A DNA stretch of 48,979 nt from Candidatus Acidiferrales bacterium (GTDB taxonomy: Bacteria > Acidobacteriota > Terriglobia > Acidiferrales > DATBWB01): assembly GCA_036514995.1 (NCBI GenBank), contig DATBWB010000019.1, positions 1-48,979 of the forward strand, written 5' to 3'. Below the pieces are notes generated by a model. That model saw only the letters and a list, made by a program, of their open reading frames with translations. It had not been told where the DNA came from and ran no database searches. The position numbers and the translations under genes are program-made. Below are positions 8,661 to 17,423 of this stretch, piece by piece; position 1 is the first letter of the stretch, and every line of letters starts with the position of its first letter.

Positions 8661-8885
8661 TCAGCGGGCGGCTCGAAACGACTCCAGCGTCCAATCCCCT
8701 ACCCTTTCATCGTGCCGCAAGATGTAGAGATTGCCGTCGTCGGCCCGCACGCGGAAGAAAATGGCTTCCGGGTCGTACCACCGGTCAAGCACTTCCAGCA
8801 CTTCAAACGGCCGCCCGCGCATCGTGAACTTCTGCGGCCGTTCGTCGGCCTTGTAACCGGCATAGCACTCAACCGCCACCCGCAT
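8661..8885 (-). CDS. small conserved hypothetical protein (DUF6504-like)
   Basis: 74 residues, no signal peptide or membrane segment. The pattern of an initial beta strand, RPFEVLEVLDRWYDP, then FFRVRADDGNLYILRHD and a final WTLESF resembles small conserved proteins of the DUF6504 kind that often sit beside DNA polymerase or repair genes in other bacteria; that match is from memory. Here it follows another small protein gene (8928-9287) by 42 bases on the same strand. Function unknown. Confidence 0.6.
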   Translation of the reverse strand: MRVAVECYAGYKADERPQKFTMRGRPFEVLEVLDRWYDPEAIFFRVRADDGNLYILRHDERVGDWTLESFRAAR

Positions 8886-8927
8886 GCTGATATTGTACTC
8901 CTCTATTTCACCGGCTGGCTTCCTTTC

Positions 8928-9287
8928 TCATATGCCGGCCCAAAGAGCCCGTCTGAAGACTCGGGTTTCTCGCCACCCCAAGCGCCGAGCCCCCAGGCAC
9001 CTGCCTGGGGACGAAGAACAAACCCGGTGGCGGGTGCCACCGGGCTCGGCGTCGAGGTTTGAAAGCGCGTAGCGGCAGCCCCACGGGTTCACGAAATTTT
9101 CGTCAAAAAAACAGTGTTGTTCCTTCTGCCGGGTGATCCGCTCGTGGAAACACCAGGTAACCTGGGCCATCGTATCCCATTTGACCTCCTCCCCGTGGAC
9201 GAAGGCGCGCTTGTGGCGCAATTCCCAGGCCGCGTCCTTGAATGCTCTCAGCTCCGGGAGTTCCGTCCACTGGTAGTGGCCGCGCAC
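8928..9287 (-). CDS. conserved hypothetical protein, start uncertain
   Basis: 119 residues from the GTG at 9287. The part up to about residue 75 looks like a genuine soluble domain rich in aromatic residues, His and Arg (HYQWTELPELRAFKDAAWELRHKRAF, then FFDENFVNPWGCRYAL). Protein-like sequence continues upstream of the GTG to an in-frame TGA at 9378-9380 (HPAFEQALAVARRHP, then CREFGEGKNLRV) but contains no ATG, GTG or TTG, so the true start may be lost or shifted. The C-terminal 45 residues run through a palindromic repeat element and are probably not native. Family not recognised. Confidence 0.5.
   Translation of the reverse strand: MRGHYQWTELPELRAFKDAAWELRHKRAFVHGEEVKWDTMAQVTWCFHERITRQKEQHCFFDENFVNPWGCRYALSNLDAEPGGTRHRVCSSSPGRCLGARRLGWRETRVFRRALWAGI
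8982..9051. repeat. double-hairpin palindromic element
   Basis: Two strong hairpins, CCCCAGGCA-CC-TGCCTGGGG (8991-9010) and CCCGGTGGC-GGGT-GCCACCGGG (9023-9044), are bracketed by an outer pair CGCCGAGCCC (8982-8991) / GGGCTCGGCG (9042-9051), giving a three-way-junction-like fold. This resembles a BIME/REP unit. It is read through by the frame of the gene at 8928-9287. Confidence 0.7.
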
Positions 9288-9387
9288 GCGAAGGTTTTTC
9301 CCTTCGCCGAACTCCCTGCAGCTCGGATGCCTGCGGGCAACCGCGAGCGCTTGCTCAAACGCCGGATGGGCGGCCCGTCAAGAAGAT

Positions 9388-10266
9388 TCAATCGGGCGTA
9401 CCCGGCTCGCGCTTAAGATGCGGTTGGCGTTCGGCATTGAAGGCAACGCCGATCAGCACCACCATCGCCATCAAGTACATCCAGAACAGCAGGCCGACCA
9501 CCGCGGCGAAGCCCCCGTAAACTACGTTGACGGCCGGCACGCGACGCACGTAGTACCCAAAGCCAGAATTGACCAGCCACCAGAGCACTGTTGCCAGCGC
9601 CGCTCCCGGCAGCACGTCCCGCCAGCGCTGGGGGGCAGCCACGCCCCAGCGGTACAGCAAGACCAGAACCAGAATGGCGGTGAGCAAGGCCAGGCCGGCA
9701 TAACCGGCCACCCAGATCAATCGCACCAGTCGCACCAATCCAAGCTCTTGCGTCAAACGCTCGCGGAATGGTTTTGCGAAAACCGTGAGGAGAGTGGTCA
9801 TGACCCATGGGCCGATAACGACAAACATCAGGCCCAGCGCTCGAAGCTGCCCCTTCCAGAAACCCAGCACGCGCGCACCGGGACAGAGCCCCTGCATCGC
9901 CCGCGTCAGCGTATAGACAATCTGCGAGCCGACCAGCATCGTTCCGATTAACCCAAACAGCAACGGAGGCACCGGCTCAGCCGCCAGGCGATCGAAATAT
10001 TCGAAGACCAGGCGGCGGCTCCCCGGGGGAAGAACCGACTGGAGGGTCTCCACAATTTCAAACGCGATTGCCGACAGGGTCGGCGATAAAGAGAGCAGGC
10101 TGGCGAGCAGCAGAAGAAGCGGGAAAAAACCGAGCAACATCAAAAAAGCAGCCGCCTGGGCTTGAGAAACAGAACCGCCGTGGAACACACGAAAGAGCGC
10201 CCGGCCAAACTGGCCGGTGATCCGCCGCGCCCGGCCGGGACGGGCGGGCATTTCTGGGCCAAGCAT
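9388..10266 (-). CDS. YihY/BrkB family inner-membrane protein
   Basis: 292 residues with about six membrane helices. The N-terminal AAAFLMLLGFFPLLLLLASL, the middle PPGSRRLVFEYFDRL, the helix VGSQIVYTLTRAMQ and the final VYGGFAAVVGLLFWMYLMAMVVLIGVAFNAE are the standard elements of the YihY family (once called ribonuclease BN, later shown not to be a nuclease). Function in the membrane is poorly known; some members are called virulence factor BrkB. It stands alone, divergent from the aminotransferase at 10371, with about 100 bases between them. Confidence 0.9.
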   Translation of the reverse strand: MLGPEMPARPGRARRITGQFGRALFRVFHGGSVSQAQAAAFLMLLGFFPLLLLLASLLSLSPTLSAIAFEIVETLQSVLPPGSRRLVFEYFDRLAAEPVPPLLFGLIGTMLVGSQIVYTLTRAMQGLCPGARVLGFWKGQLRALGLMFVVIGPWVMTTLLTVFAKPFRERLTQELGLVRLVRLIWVAGYAGLALLTAILVLVLLYRWGVAAPQRWRDVLPGAALATVLWWLVNSGFGYYVRRVPAVNVVYGGFAAVVGLLFWMYLMAMVVLIGVAFNAERQPHLKREPGTPD

Positions 10267-10370
10267 AGGCCACTATTCTAACCGATTCCTCCATTCGGCG
10301 GCGTCTGTTTGCAGCGGGTCGCTGCTTCCGGTATGATTTCCGGCGCGTTCTCTTCCTTTCCGGAGGTCAC

Positions 10371-11666
10371 TTGGATCAAGCGGAAGTCCTTCGCAAACAC
10401 AGCGAATATCTCTGGCCTTGTGTCGCGAACTACTACAAGCAGCCGCTCGTAGCCGACCACGCTGCCGGCCATCATGTCTGGGACATTGAAGGGAAAAAGT
10501 ATCTCGACTTTTTCGGCGGTATCCTGACGATCTCGGTCGGCCATTGCCACCCGAAAGTCACGAGCAAGGTCAGCCAGCAAATGGCCAAGCTCGGACACAC
10601 CTCGACCCTTTATCCCAATGAAGCCATTGTCAGCCTGGCGGAAAAGTTGGCCCAGATCACGCCCGGGAAGCTGCAGAAAAGCTTTTTTACGAATAGCGGC
10701 ACGGAGGCGAACGAGGCCGCCATTCTGCTCGCGCGCATGGCCACCGGCAGCTATGAGGTGGTGGCGCTGCGCCACGCTTACAGCGGCAGCTCGCAGCTCG
10801 CCAAATCGCTCACCGCCCAGGCACCCTGGCGCCGCGGGGGCGTGATCACCTTCGGAATCGTTCATGCCCTCAGCCCCTATTGCTATCGCTGCCCGCTCGG
10901 CATGACCTACCCGGATTGCGGCGTCGCCTGTGCCCAAGACGTCGAGGAGGTCATCCAGACCACCACTTCGGGCAAGATCGCCGCCTTTCTCGCCGAACCG
11001 ATCCAGGGCGTCGGAGGCTTCATTACGCCGCCCAAGGAGTATTTCAAGATCGTCTTCAACATCGTGAAAAAGTATGGCGGGCTTTTCATCTCCGACGAGG
11101 TGCAAACCGGCTTCGGCCGCACCGGGAAGAAATGGTTTGGGATCGAACACTGGGAAGTCGAGCCGGACATCATCACCTGCGCCAAAGGCATTGCCAATGG
11201 CGCGCCGGTCGGGGCCACCGTTGCCAGACCGGAGATTGCCGACGCCTTCCAAGGCCTGACCATCTCCACCTTCGGCGGCAACCCGGTCACCGCCGTGCAG
11301 GCCCGCGCCACGATCGAGGTCATTGAAGAAGAGCGGCTCATGGACAACGCCCACGAGGTAGGCAGCTACTTTCGAGCCAAGCTCGAAGAGCTCCAGCAGA
11401 AACATGCCCTCATCGGCGACGTGCGCGGCATGGGATTGATGCAAGGGCTGGAATTGGTCAAAGACCGCAAAACGAAAGAGCCCGCGCCGGAAGCTCTGGC
11501 ACAGTTGATGGAAGAAACCAGAAGCCGCGGGCTGCTCATCGGCAAGGGTGGACTCTACGGCAACGTCGTGCGGCTCTCGCCGCCGCTCAACATCAGCAAG
11601 GCCGAGGTGGACGAAGCCATTCGCCTGCTTGACCAATCCTTTGCCGAAGTCCACGCCCGGATTTGA
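10371..11666 (+). CDS. class III aminotransferase (AGXT2 / beta-amino-acid:pyruvate type)
   Basis: 431 residues, full length for a fold-type I omega-aminotransferase using PLP. SGTEANEAA (109-117) binds the phosphate, D242 in SDEVQTGFGR contacts the pyridine ring nitrogen, and K272 in ITCAKGIANGAPVGA forms the Schiff base. The insert with CYRCPLGMTYPDCGVAC (171-187) and the GGFITPP segment are typical of the alanine-glyoxylate aminotransferase 2 / 3-aminoisobutyrate-pyruvate branch, so an omega- or beta-amino acid is the likely donor and pyruvate or glyoxylate the acceptor. The start is TTG at 10371 with CGGAGGT at 10361-10367. It could feed semialdehydes to the dehydrogenase at 19767. Confidence 0.9.
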   Translation: MDQAEVLRKHSEYLWPCVANYYKQPLVADHAAGHHVWDIEGKKYLDFFGGILTISVGHCHPKVTSKVSQQMAKLGHTSTLYPNEAIVSLAEKLAQITPGKLQKSFFTNSGTEANEAAILLARMATGSYEVVALRHAYSGSSQLAKSLTAQAPWRRGGVITFGIVHALSPYCYRCPLGMTYPDCGVACAQDVEEVIQTTTSGKIAAFLAEPIQGVGGFITPPKEYFKIVFNIVKKYGGLFISDEVQTGFGRTGKKWFGIEHWEVEPDIITCAKGIANGAPVGATVARPEIADAFQGLTISTFGGNPVTAVQARATIEVIEEERLMDNAHEVGSYFRAKLEELQQKHALIGDVRGMGLMQGLELVKDRKTKEPAPEALAQLMEETRSRGLLIGKGGLYGNVVRLSPPLNISKAEVDEAIRLLDQSFAEVHARI

Positions 11667-11697
11667 TGCGAAAGGTGCTGCCGAACAGGCTTGGCCG

Positions 11698-12177
11698 CTA
11701 TTCCCGCGCGGACACCCTGGCGATTTCTGCGCGCAGCTTTGCTGAGGGCTGGTAGACTGGCGCCGCCATCAATTCAGGTCGCGTTGCCTTCAGGGACTGG
11801 AGCGCTGCCGAAGGAACCCGAGCGGTAAGCTCCTGATTCACCTGCAACTGCTTTTCGAGTGAGCGGTAGAGTTTTGCCGCCTCGCGAACCGCCTGGGTCT
11901 TTTCCTGTACCGCCTCGGTTACTTGGTGTGTTTTCGCTTTTACCTCTTTGTCTTTTGCGGCCACTTCTTTCTGGCTGGAGGCCCAGCCAAACCCGGACAG
12001 CATAAGAACGGCCCCGACGAACAGAAACAGAGTGGGGGCGCCACTGCCGGAAAGCTCGACGCCGGCAAACTTGAAGGTGCCTTTCCCCTCCCTGTGCCTT
12101 GTAAAAAGGGCGACCACAGCGACGATGCCGAAAGCTACCCCGAGAAAGAAGGTTACGGCGATGATGACCATCTGCAT
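11698..12177 (-). CDS. hypothetical membrane protein with coiled-coil region
   Basis: 159 residues. Two N-terminal hydrophobic helices (about residues 2-25 and 47-68) are followed by a lysine/glutamate/glutamine-rich stretch (KEVAAKDKEVKAKTHQVTEAVQEKTQAVREAAK, split here for clarity) likely to form a coiled coil, and a C-terminal tail. The ATG at 12177 has GGAGGTGC just upstream. The gene is 14 bases downstream of the metallophosphoesterase and is probably the last gene of the GMC oxidoreductase operon. No family recognised; a structural membrane-anchored role is a guess. Confidence 0.65.
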   Translation of the reverse strand: MQMVIIAVTFFLGVAFGIVAVVALFTRHREGKGTFKFAGVELSGSGAPTLFLFVGAVLMLSGFGWASSQKEVAAKDKEVKAKTHQVTEAVQEKTQAVREAAKLYRSLEKQLQVNQELTARVPSAALQSLKATRPELMAAPVYQPSAKLRAEIARVSARE

Positions 12178-12191
12178 TTTGCACCTCCTAC

Positions 12192-13805
12192 TTACTGAAA
12201 CAGCTTGACCAGACGCGGCTGGTTGGCCGGGTCGTCCCACTTTAGGAGTTTAAGCTTCAGGCCGTTTGCCTGACGCATCGCCTGCACGAAAACTAATTCG
12301 CTCTCGTCGCTGATGAGGCGTTCCTCCTCCGGCCGGAAGACTTTTGTCCAGGTGCCGGTGTTGAAGTACTCCTGTCCGTTTGGGCCGAGGGACTGGAGAT
12401 CAGTATCGTGCGTGTGGCCCATTATGACGTAGCGAACGTTGAGTCGCTCGCGGATCGGACCGGCGCGCCGGGCAAGCTCGCTCAGTTTTTTCTTCGGTTT
12501 AAGTCGAACTTTGCCTAAGGAGCGCAGGCGAGGCAAAAGAATCGCTACGGCAGCCGAAATTGCCGCCAACCATCGAAAAACGGAAACTGCCTTGCGGACA
12601 AAAGGGCCGGCAGTGGTTGTCAACCAGTAATGAACGGCGGGAAATCGATCGAGCCAGTCGAACAGGGGAGCAAGAAAGCTTAACTGGGGCAGCAGAAGAA
12701 GTACAACCACCACAGGGACCACGAAACGCCATTGGCGAGTCAGCCAGCCATAGAGTCTCCACCAACCGCGCGGCTCCTTTAGGACGCTTGCGGCGCGCAG
12801 GCTCGGGCTGTCGAGGTATTGGAGATGGGCCTCGGGAATCTGCCACTCGCCGGCCAACTCACCCAGGCGTTTGCGGTGCTGGGCCTCGCGATTGGCGTAA
12901 TCCGCAGGCGGCACCCGCCTCCAAGCGCGGGCCATCTTCGCGAGCATGTAAGTCCCGTGGCGGAGGAGGAAGTGGACGGCGAGGAGTGGCTGGTAGGAGA
13001 TAAACCAGGCGATGAATTTCGACTGCGGCTTGATGTTGTCGGCGTATGGAACAGCAGTCTCGACGCGGTTGAACAGGTAGCGGACAAAGAGCGAGCCCCA
13101 GGGCAGGTCAACGTCGCCGGCGCGGGACCGGGCGAGACCCGGAACTTTCGGCAGGAGGGGCGCGAGCCAATACTTGAAGCAGTTGAGCTTGTCGTACTGA
13201 TTGCCGTGCTCCACCCAAAGAAGTCCTTTTTCGTAGTAGAACCAGTCCAGGAACCGGATCGCCTCATCGGTCAGCTTTGCGAGCTTGTGGGCTTTGCCGG
13301 AGTCATTCTCGCGGTCGAGCTTCTTCGCGTAGAGCTGGCGGAGTTCGCTGCGGAATGCCTCGCGCACCTCCGGGTAGTGGAATTCCACGTCGTGGTTGCC
13401 CTTGCCGATGGTGACAATGTTGCCGGCGGCAATAAATTCAGCGAGCGCCTCGAAGAACAGCCAATGGCCGTCCAGAATGATCTTGAGTTTGAAGACGGTT
13501 TCCGCGGCGCCGCAGCCCAGGCCGTAGTCAGGACGGTCGGGGTCGCGGCTCAGTTCAGGGGGAGCGCCCTCGATGGACGTGACCTGGAGGAAATCGAGGA
13601 AGTCGCCATTGATGATAAGGTGCCACTTTTTCCCGGGCGGGCGTTCCGGCACGCGGTGCACGTGGAAGTCGAGGAAGCGAGCGAACTCCTCGTCAAAAAA
13701 GAAGTCCTCGTTGAGCGAGAGCTTCTTGGTCGCCGGGTGGCGACCTTCGCTCAAATGCAGGTCGCTCACAATGAGGAGGTCGTACTCTTCGAGCGCTGGT
13801 GACAT
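12192..13805 (-). CDS. calcineurin-like metallophosphoesterase with membrane segments
   Basis: 537 residues. Metal-binding motifs of the family are in order: D15-x-H17 (SDLHLSE), G67-D68 (NGDFLD), G136-N137-H138-D139 (GNHDVE), an EHGNQYD histidine in the middle and GHTHDTD near residue 470. Between the last two lies a long insert with two hydrophobic helices (VVPVVVVLLLLPQL and the AISAAVAILLP region), so the enzyme is probably anchored in the inner membrane with its active site in the cytoplasm. UDP-diacylglucosamine hydrolase (LpxH) and other phosphodiesterases share the fold, but the insert is unlike LpxH; the substrate is unknown. It lies 65 bases after the 543-residue GMC-partner gene. 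Confidence 0.85.
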   Translation of the reverse strand: MSPALEEYDLLIVSDLHLSEGRHPATKKLSLNEDFFFDEEFARFLDFHVHRVPERPPGKKWHLIINGDFLDFLQVTSIEGAPPELSRDPDRPDYGLGCGAAETVFKLKIILDGHWLFFEALAEFIAAGNIVTIGKGNHDVEFHYPEVREAFRSELRQLYAKKLDRENDSGKAHKLAKLTDEAIRFLDWFYYEKGLLWVEHGNQYDKLNCFKYWLAPLLPKVPGLARSRAGDVDLPWGSLFVRYLFNRVETAVPYADNIKPQSKFIAWFISYQPLLAVHFLLRHGTYMLAKMARAWRRVPPADYANREAQHRKRLGELAGEWQIPEAHLQYLDSPSLRAASVLKEPRGWWRLYGWLTRQWRFVVPVVVVLLLLPQLSFLAPLFDWLDRFPAVHYWLTTTAGPFVRKAVSVFRWLAAISAAVAILLPRLRSLGKVRLKPKKKLSELARRAGPIRERLNVRYVIMGHTHDTDLQSLGPNGQEYFNTGTWTKVFRPEEERLISDESELVFVQAMRQANGLKLKLLKWDDPANQPRLVKLFQ

Positions 13806-13870
13806 GGCCTACTCTCCTACCTTGCGCAGGATGGCAGCGAGGACTCTGCCGTTCCGGATAGGTCGCTTGG

Positions 13871-15502
13871 CTACGGCGCCAAGGGGTTGTACTCCTCGAA
13901 GATGAATTTTGTTGTCATGGCGTTGAATTTGGCGATGGCGGCAGCCTGGATCGGTGGATCGTCGGTGCCGGTCACAGTAAAGGACAACCCGAACTGCGCC
14001 ATGCCCGCCACGGCGGCAAGAGATTCAAAGGCACGGAATTTCATCAGGGCGACACCCTGCACAGCGCCTGAGTCCTCCGCCGTGATTTGCACGAACAAGG
14101 TGGTGTAGTCGTCCAAGATTTCCGCGAAGTCGCCCTTGCCATCCTTCTGCATGAACTTGGTGCCGTCGAGCACAAACATCGCTCCCCGGTGTTTGAACCG
14201 GATGTAGTAGCGCATCTCGTGCTCGCGGGTGGCCGGGTTGAGGATGAGGTAGTTGAAGAAACTGTCTTTCTCCACAGGGAGGATGAGATGGGTATCGCCG
14301 TGAAATTCCTCAAGTTGGACGTTCCCGGTGAGTTCGGCGCGATGCTCGGCGCTTGCCACAAATGCGTCCAAGTCGGCGATGGTCATGATCACATTGAACT
14401 GACATTTCTTGCCGTTGGCCGGGTTCAAGCTGCGGAGGTGAGCCGGGCTCCGATCCGCGTCTCCCGCGTAGAAGGAGCCGTCCATCTGTTCCTGAAAGGT
14501 CAGACCCACGCCAAGGCGCCGGCTCAGGATTTTGTCCAGGAGAGCGGCGGTGGGAGGCCGCACGGGCTCGGCACGCCGCAAGGTGTAATAGAAGCCGAAG
14601 CGACTCCGTCCAGGCCCTGCCGGCTCCACCTGAAGCAGCCCGACGGAAAAGGGGCCGAAGGGCAGGCGCTGGTCGGTGATCCACTTGCCGAGCATGTAGT
14701 TTGCGTCGAGGGCACGGATTTCGTCGTGTAGCGGCGTGAAATCGGTCAGGCGGAGTTGGTCCGGACCCATCTCCGTCCGGGATTGGCCTTGGATCGTGCG
14801 CAGGAAGAGGTAGCGAGCTTCGACCTTGCCGTCGGGCTTTACGTCGAAAGAGAGCTGGGCCGCGTCCGCGCGATGATTGCTGTTGGCGAGGGCACGGAGG
14901 TTCCAGGTGCCTTTGAGCGATGCCGGGTCGGGAGCAACGCCCACGCCATCGTAAAGCTCACGGTGGTCCTCGACGGTCATCTCGTCAAACGCGTATTCGC
15001 GAACCATCGAGAAGGTGAAGAGTTCAAGGCCGCCGGGATAGGGTAGCCCTATAAAAACTTTGCCGATCAGCAGCTTGTCGTTGATCACCTTGATCACGTC
15101 GTAAAACCCTCGCCACTGCCAATCGGTGTACTTCAGCAAAATGTACCGACCCGGGCGGAGGTTTCCCCTTGGGGCGGTGAGCACTACTTCTTCGACGGTG
15201 TTGCGGGCCTGGAGAAAGAAATCGCTGTCGCTGGTGATTCCGTGGATGGCTCCGTCCTGCTTGAAGAAGCGTTTCCGGAAACCGGCCTGAATATTGGCGG
15301 CAATGGCATTCAAGATTTGACCGACCGGGAAATACCCTTTCCACGCAGTGTCGTTGAAAATGGTCCGGCTGCGGACGTCGTATCGCCGCACCCCAGAGTT
15401 GAACAGCAAAGCGATCGGTCCGGTTTCCACGGCATCAAAGATTTTGTTCAACTGGTCCTGCCGATAGCCCACCACTTCCAGATGATTAACGTTCATACCC
15501 AC
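13871..15502 (-). CDS. GMC-oxidoreductase partner protein (C-terminal domain encoded separately)
   Basis: 543 residues, soluble, no signal peptide. Two recognisable parts: a middle section (LDANYMLGKWITDQRLPFG, then FSVGLLQVE and FGFYYTLRR) and a C-terminal section (FNVIMTIADLDAFVASAEHR, EMRYYIRF, LDGTKF, DDYTTLFVQI). To my memory these sections occur fused to cholesterol-oxidase-like GMC flavoproteins in other bacteria. Here they are encoded on their own, 10 bases downstream of the GMC gene, so the two products likely form one complex. Start GTG 15502 or ATG 15496. No catalytic residues are recognised; a substrate-binding or lipid-presenting role is inference. Confidence 0.65.
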   Translation of the reverse strand: MGMNVNHLEVVGYRQDQLNKIFDAVETGPIALLFNSGVRRYDVRSRTIFNDTAWKGYFPVGQILNAIAANIQAGFRKRFFKQDGAIHGITSDSDFFLQARNTVEEVVLTAPRGNLRPGRYILLKYTDWQWRGFYDVIKVINDKLLIGKVFIGLPYPGGLELFTFSMVREYAFDEMTVEDHRELYDGVGVAPDPASLKGTWNLRALANSNHRADAAQLSFDVKPDGKVEARYLFLRTIQGQSRTEMGPDQLRLTDFTPLHDEIRALDANYMLGKWITDQRLPFGPFSVGLLQVEPAGPGRSRFGFYYTLRRAEPVRPPTAALLDKILSRRLGVGLTFQEQMDGSFYAGDADRSPAHLRSLNPANGKKCQFNVIMTIADLDAFVASAEHRAELTGNVQLEEFHGDTHLILPVEKDSFFNYLILNPATREHEMRYYIRFKHRGAMFVLDGTKFMQKDGKGDFAEILDDYTTLFVQITAEDSGAVQGVALMKFRAFESLAAVAGMAQFGLSFTVTGTDDPPIQAAAIAKFNAMTTKFIFEEYNPLAP

Positions 15503-15512
15503 ACCACCGCGC

Positions 15513-17183
15513 CTACTGGCGCAATTGCTGAATAAGATGATCGGCTATACGCTCGCAAAGCGCTGAGATCGTGAGGAACGGGTTGACCCCGAGAGCAGTT
15601 GGAATGATGGATCCATCGGCAATGTATAGGCCGTTGTGCTTTGCGCCGTTGGGGTCAAACACCCGGCCGAGGTCATCCACCAAACCCGTGGCGTGGGAAT
15701 CGCCCATGGGACACCCGCCCAGGGGGTGAGCGGTAATCAGGTGATGCAACTGGAGAAAACTCCAGACCGGATTTCCGATGAACTTTGCGCCCAGAGCCTT
15801 GGCGTGCGCGAGCACCTCTTTGTCGATCTGCTTGAAGATGGGCTGATCGCCAGCCTTGGACCAGTCAATCCACAGCCGGTCGTCCTTGAGCGACATAGTT
15901 CCTTTGGCACCGTCATCGGACATGATCAGGTAGGCCATGGTGTGATTCAGGGCCCCGCGCGCGTCAAATTGGAGATCCCGGGCCACCCGGCGCATTTCCT
16001 CCAGATTGTCCGGCCAATCGAGAATGGGACGATTGTCGGTATCGGTTCCGGGCAACAAGGCCAACACGCGCCGGGCCGCTTCGACCCCCGCTCGTGGCAC
16101 GGAGAGATCTTCGAATGTCATTTGCTGATCGAGCGGCTTGGTCAGGTTATACCGGATAACGCCCACGATCGTCGGCCCAGCCTTCACCGCCGAGCGCACA
16201 GGGTCATCGAGATGGTTGCCGAAGCCCATGATGTCAGTCCGCTGGTCACTGTTATAGGCGATGCCGAAGAAGTCGCCATTTCCGGAGAATCGGATACCAA
16301 GGGTATTGGGCAACTGCAATCCGTGCTCGCGAGAGCGCAACATGATCTCCGTGGAACCCAACGACCCCGCTGAGAGCACAACTATTTGGCGGGCGCGCAG
16401 CACCCCTGCTTCCGGGATGGGATTGCGCGGGGCATAGCGTTCGTAATGGATGCGGTAACCACCGGCAGCGAGCTTCTCGAGGTAGAGCACGCGCACCTGA
16501 GTGAAGATTTCGACCCCGTGGTTCTTGGCGATGGGCAGATAGTTCATGTAGAGCGTGTTCTTGGCCCGTACATTGCAACCGGTCACGCAGTCGCCGCAGT
16601 CAATGCAGGGATGGCGCTCGACGCCATTCTCATCCACTCCGTCGCGGGTGAAATTCACGGCGAGCTTGAGGAGCTCGAATTTGCGAACCGGATCCTGATC
16701 GCCTCGCTTTTTCAGTGCCTTAATCTTCAGCAGGTCTGCTCCGCGAGGGTGCTCGGAGATCTCGAGCGTATTCGCGGCCTTCTGATAAAACTCGCGCAGG
16801 GCATTCATCTTGATGGCGGCCGGCCATGGGGCGCGGTTAAAGACCGCATCCTCGGGAATGATGGCCACGTTGGCATTCACCAAGGAAGTTCCGCCCAGGC
16901 CGGAGCCTTTGATCACGCTGATTTCGTTGTACCGCGCGAACTCATACAGGCCGAGCGGATTCAGCGGGCTCAGGAAATGCTGCAGGACATCGAGTGGCTC
17001 GTCAGGAAACGTTCCGGGGATCCATTCCATTCCGCGTTCCAGAATGCAAATGCGGCGCTTGGGCGTGATGTTCGCGGTCGCGAGCCGCGCAGCGGTAATG
17101 GCCCCGCCGTATCCCGACCCGATAATCACCACGTCGTACTCCTCGGCATGGCTGTCCCAGTGATTGGCTAAAGGTTCTGTCAT
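15513..17183 (-). CDS. GMC-family FAD oxidoreductase, cholesterol-oxidase-like
   Basis: 556 residues from the ATG at 17183, chosen over the ATG at 17189 because GGGGAG lies a proper distance ahead. The FAD-binding motif GSGYGG is at residues 22-27, followed by the glutamate of ILERG, GSGLGGTSLVNAN near 93-105, and the C-terminal block AHPLGGCPMGDSHATGLVD with ADGSIIPTALGVNPFLTISALCER, typical of cholesterol oxidases and related GMC enzymes. Unusually, a four-cysteine cluster C193-x2-C196-x2-C199-x3-C203 (CIDCGDCVTGC) interrupts the fold, a ferredoxin-like spacing that might bind an Fe-S centre or zinc. The likely job is oxidation of a lipid alcohol; the true substrate is unknown. It is part of a minus-strand run from 18299 to 11698. 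Confidence 0.85.
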   Translation of the reverse strand: MTEPLANHWDSHAEEYDVVIIGSGYGGAITAARLATANITPKRRICILERGMEWIPGTFPDEPLDVLQHFLSPLNPLGLYEFARYNEISVIKGSGLGGTSLVNANVAIIPEDAVFNRAPWPAAIKMNALREFYQKAANTLEISEHPRGADLLKIKALKKRGDQDPVRKFELLKLAVNFTRDGVDENGVERHPCIDCGDCVTGCNVRAKNTLYMNYLPIAKNHGVEIFTQVRVLYLEKLAAGGYRIHYERYAPRNPIPEAGVLRARQIVVLSAGSLGSTEIMLRSREHGLQLPNTLGIRFSGNGDFFGIAYNSDQRTDIMGFGNHLDDPVRSAVKAGPTIVGVIRYNLTKPLDQQMTFEDLSVPRAGVEAARRVLALLPGTDTDNRPILDWPDNLEEMRRVARDLQFDARGALNHTMAYLIMSDDGAKGTMSLKDDRLWIDWSKAGDQPIFKQIDKEVLAHAKALGAKFIGNPVWSFLQLHHLITAHPLGGCPMGDSHATGLVDDLGRVFDPNGAKHNGLYIADGSIIPTALGVNPFLTISALCERIADHLIQQLRQ

Positions 17184-17189
17184 TCTCAT

Positions 17190-17423
17190 CTCCCCATTCG
17201 CTTGCTACTTCGAGGAAATCCTGCCGTTGATTAGCACTTTTCGGCAGTCTGGTTGCCCTTTACGGTGGCCTCTAATGCGCTTCGGATAATGGCGTCGAAG
17301 TTGTTGGACATGGGAAGTAACTTTTTTGTAGGAACTCCCCCTCGAAGCAGCCCCGCCCGAGGATCGAAGAGCGCCGGCCGGCGGAGAAACTCTCCGAGTT
17401 TCGTTGCCGAAGACAACCTCCCA
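17190..17423. other. intergenic spacer within the GMC gene run
   Basis: A 234-base gap between the 291-residue hypothetical protein and the GMC oxidoreductase. A 61-codon frame starting with TTG (17416-17231) exists but has no ribosome site or family-like sequence, so I do not call it. A promoter for the GMC gene could lie here. Confidence 0.35.

Noticed and set aside
10278-11654. 458-codon open frame opposite the aminotransferase
   Set aside because: It is the GC-rich antisense shadow of a clear class III aminotransferase and has no family-like sequence of its own.
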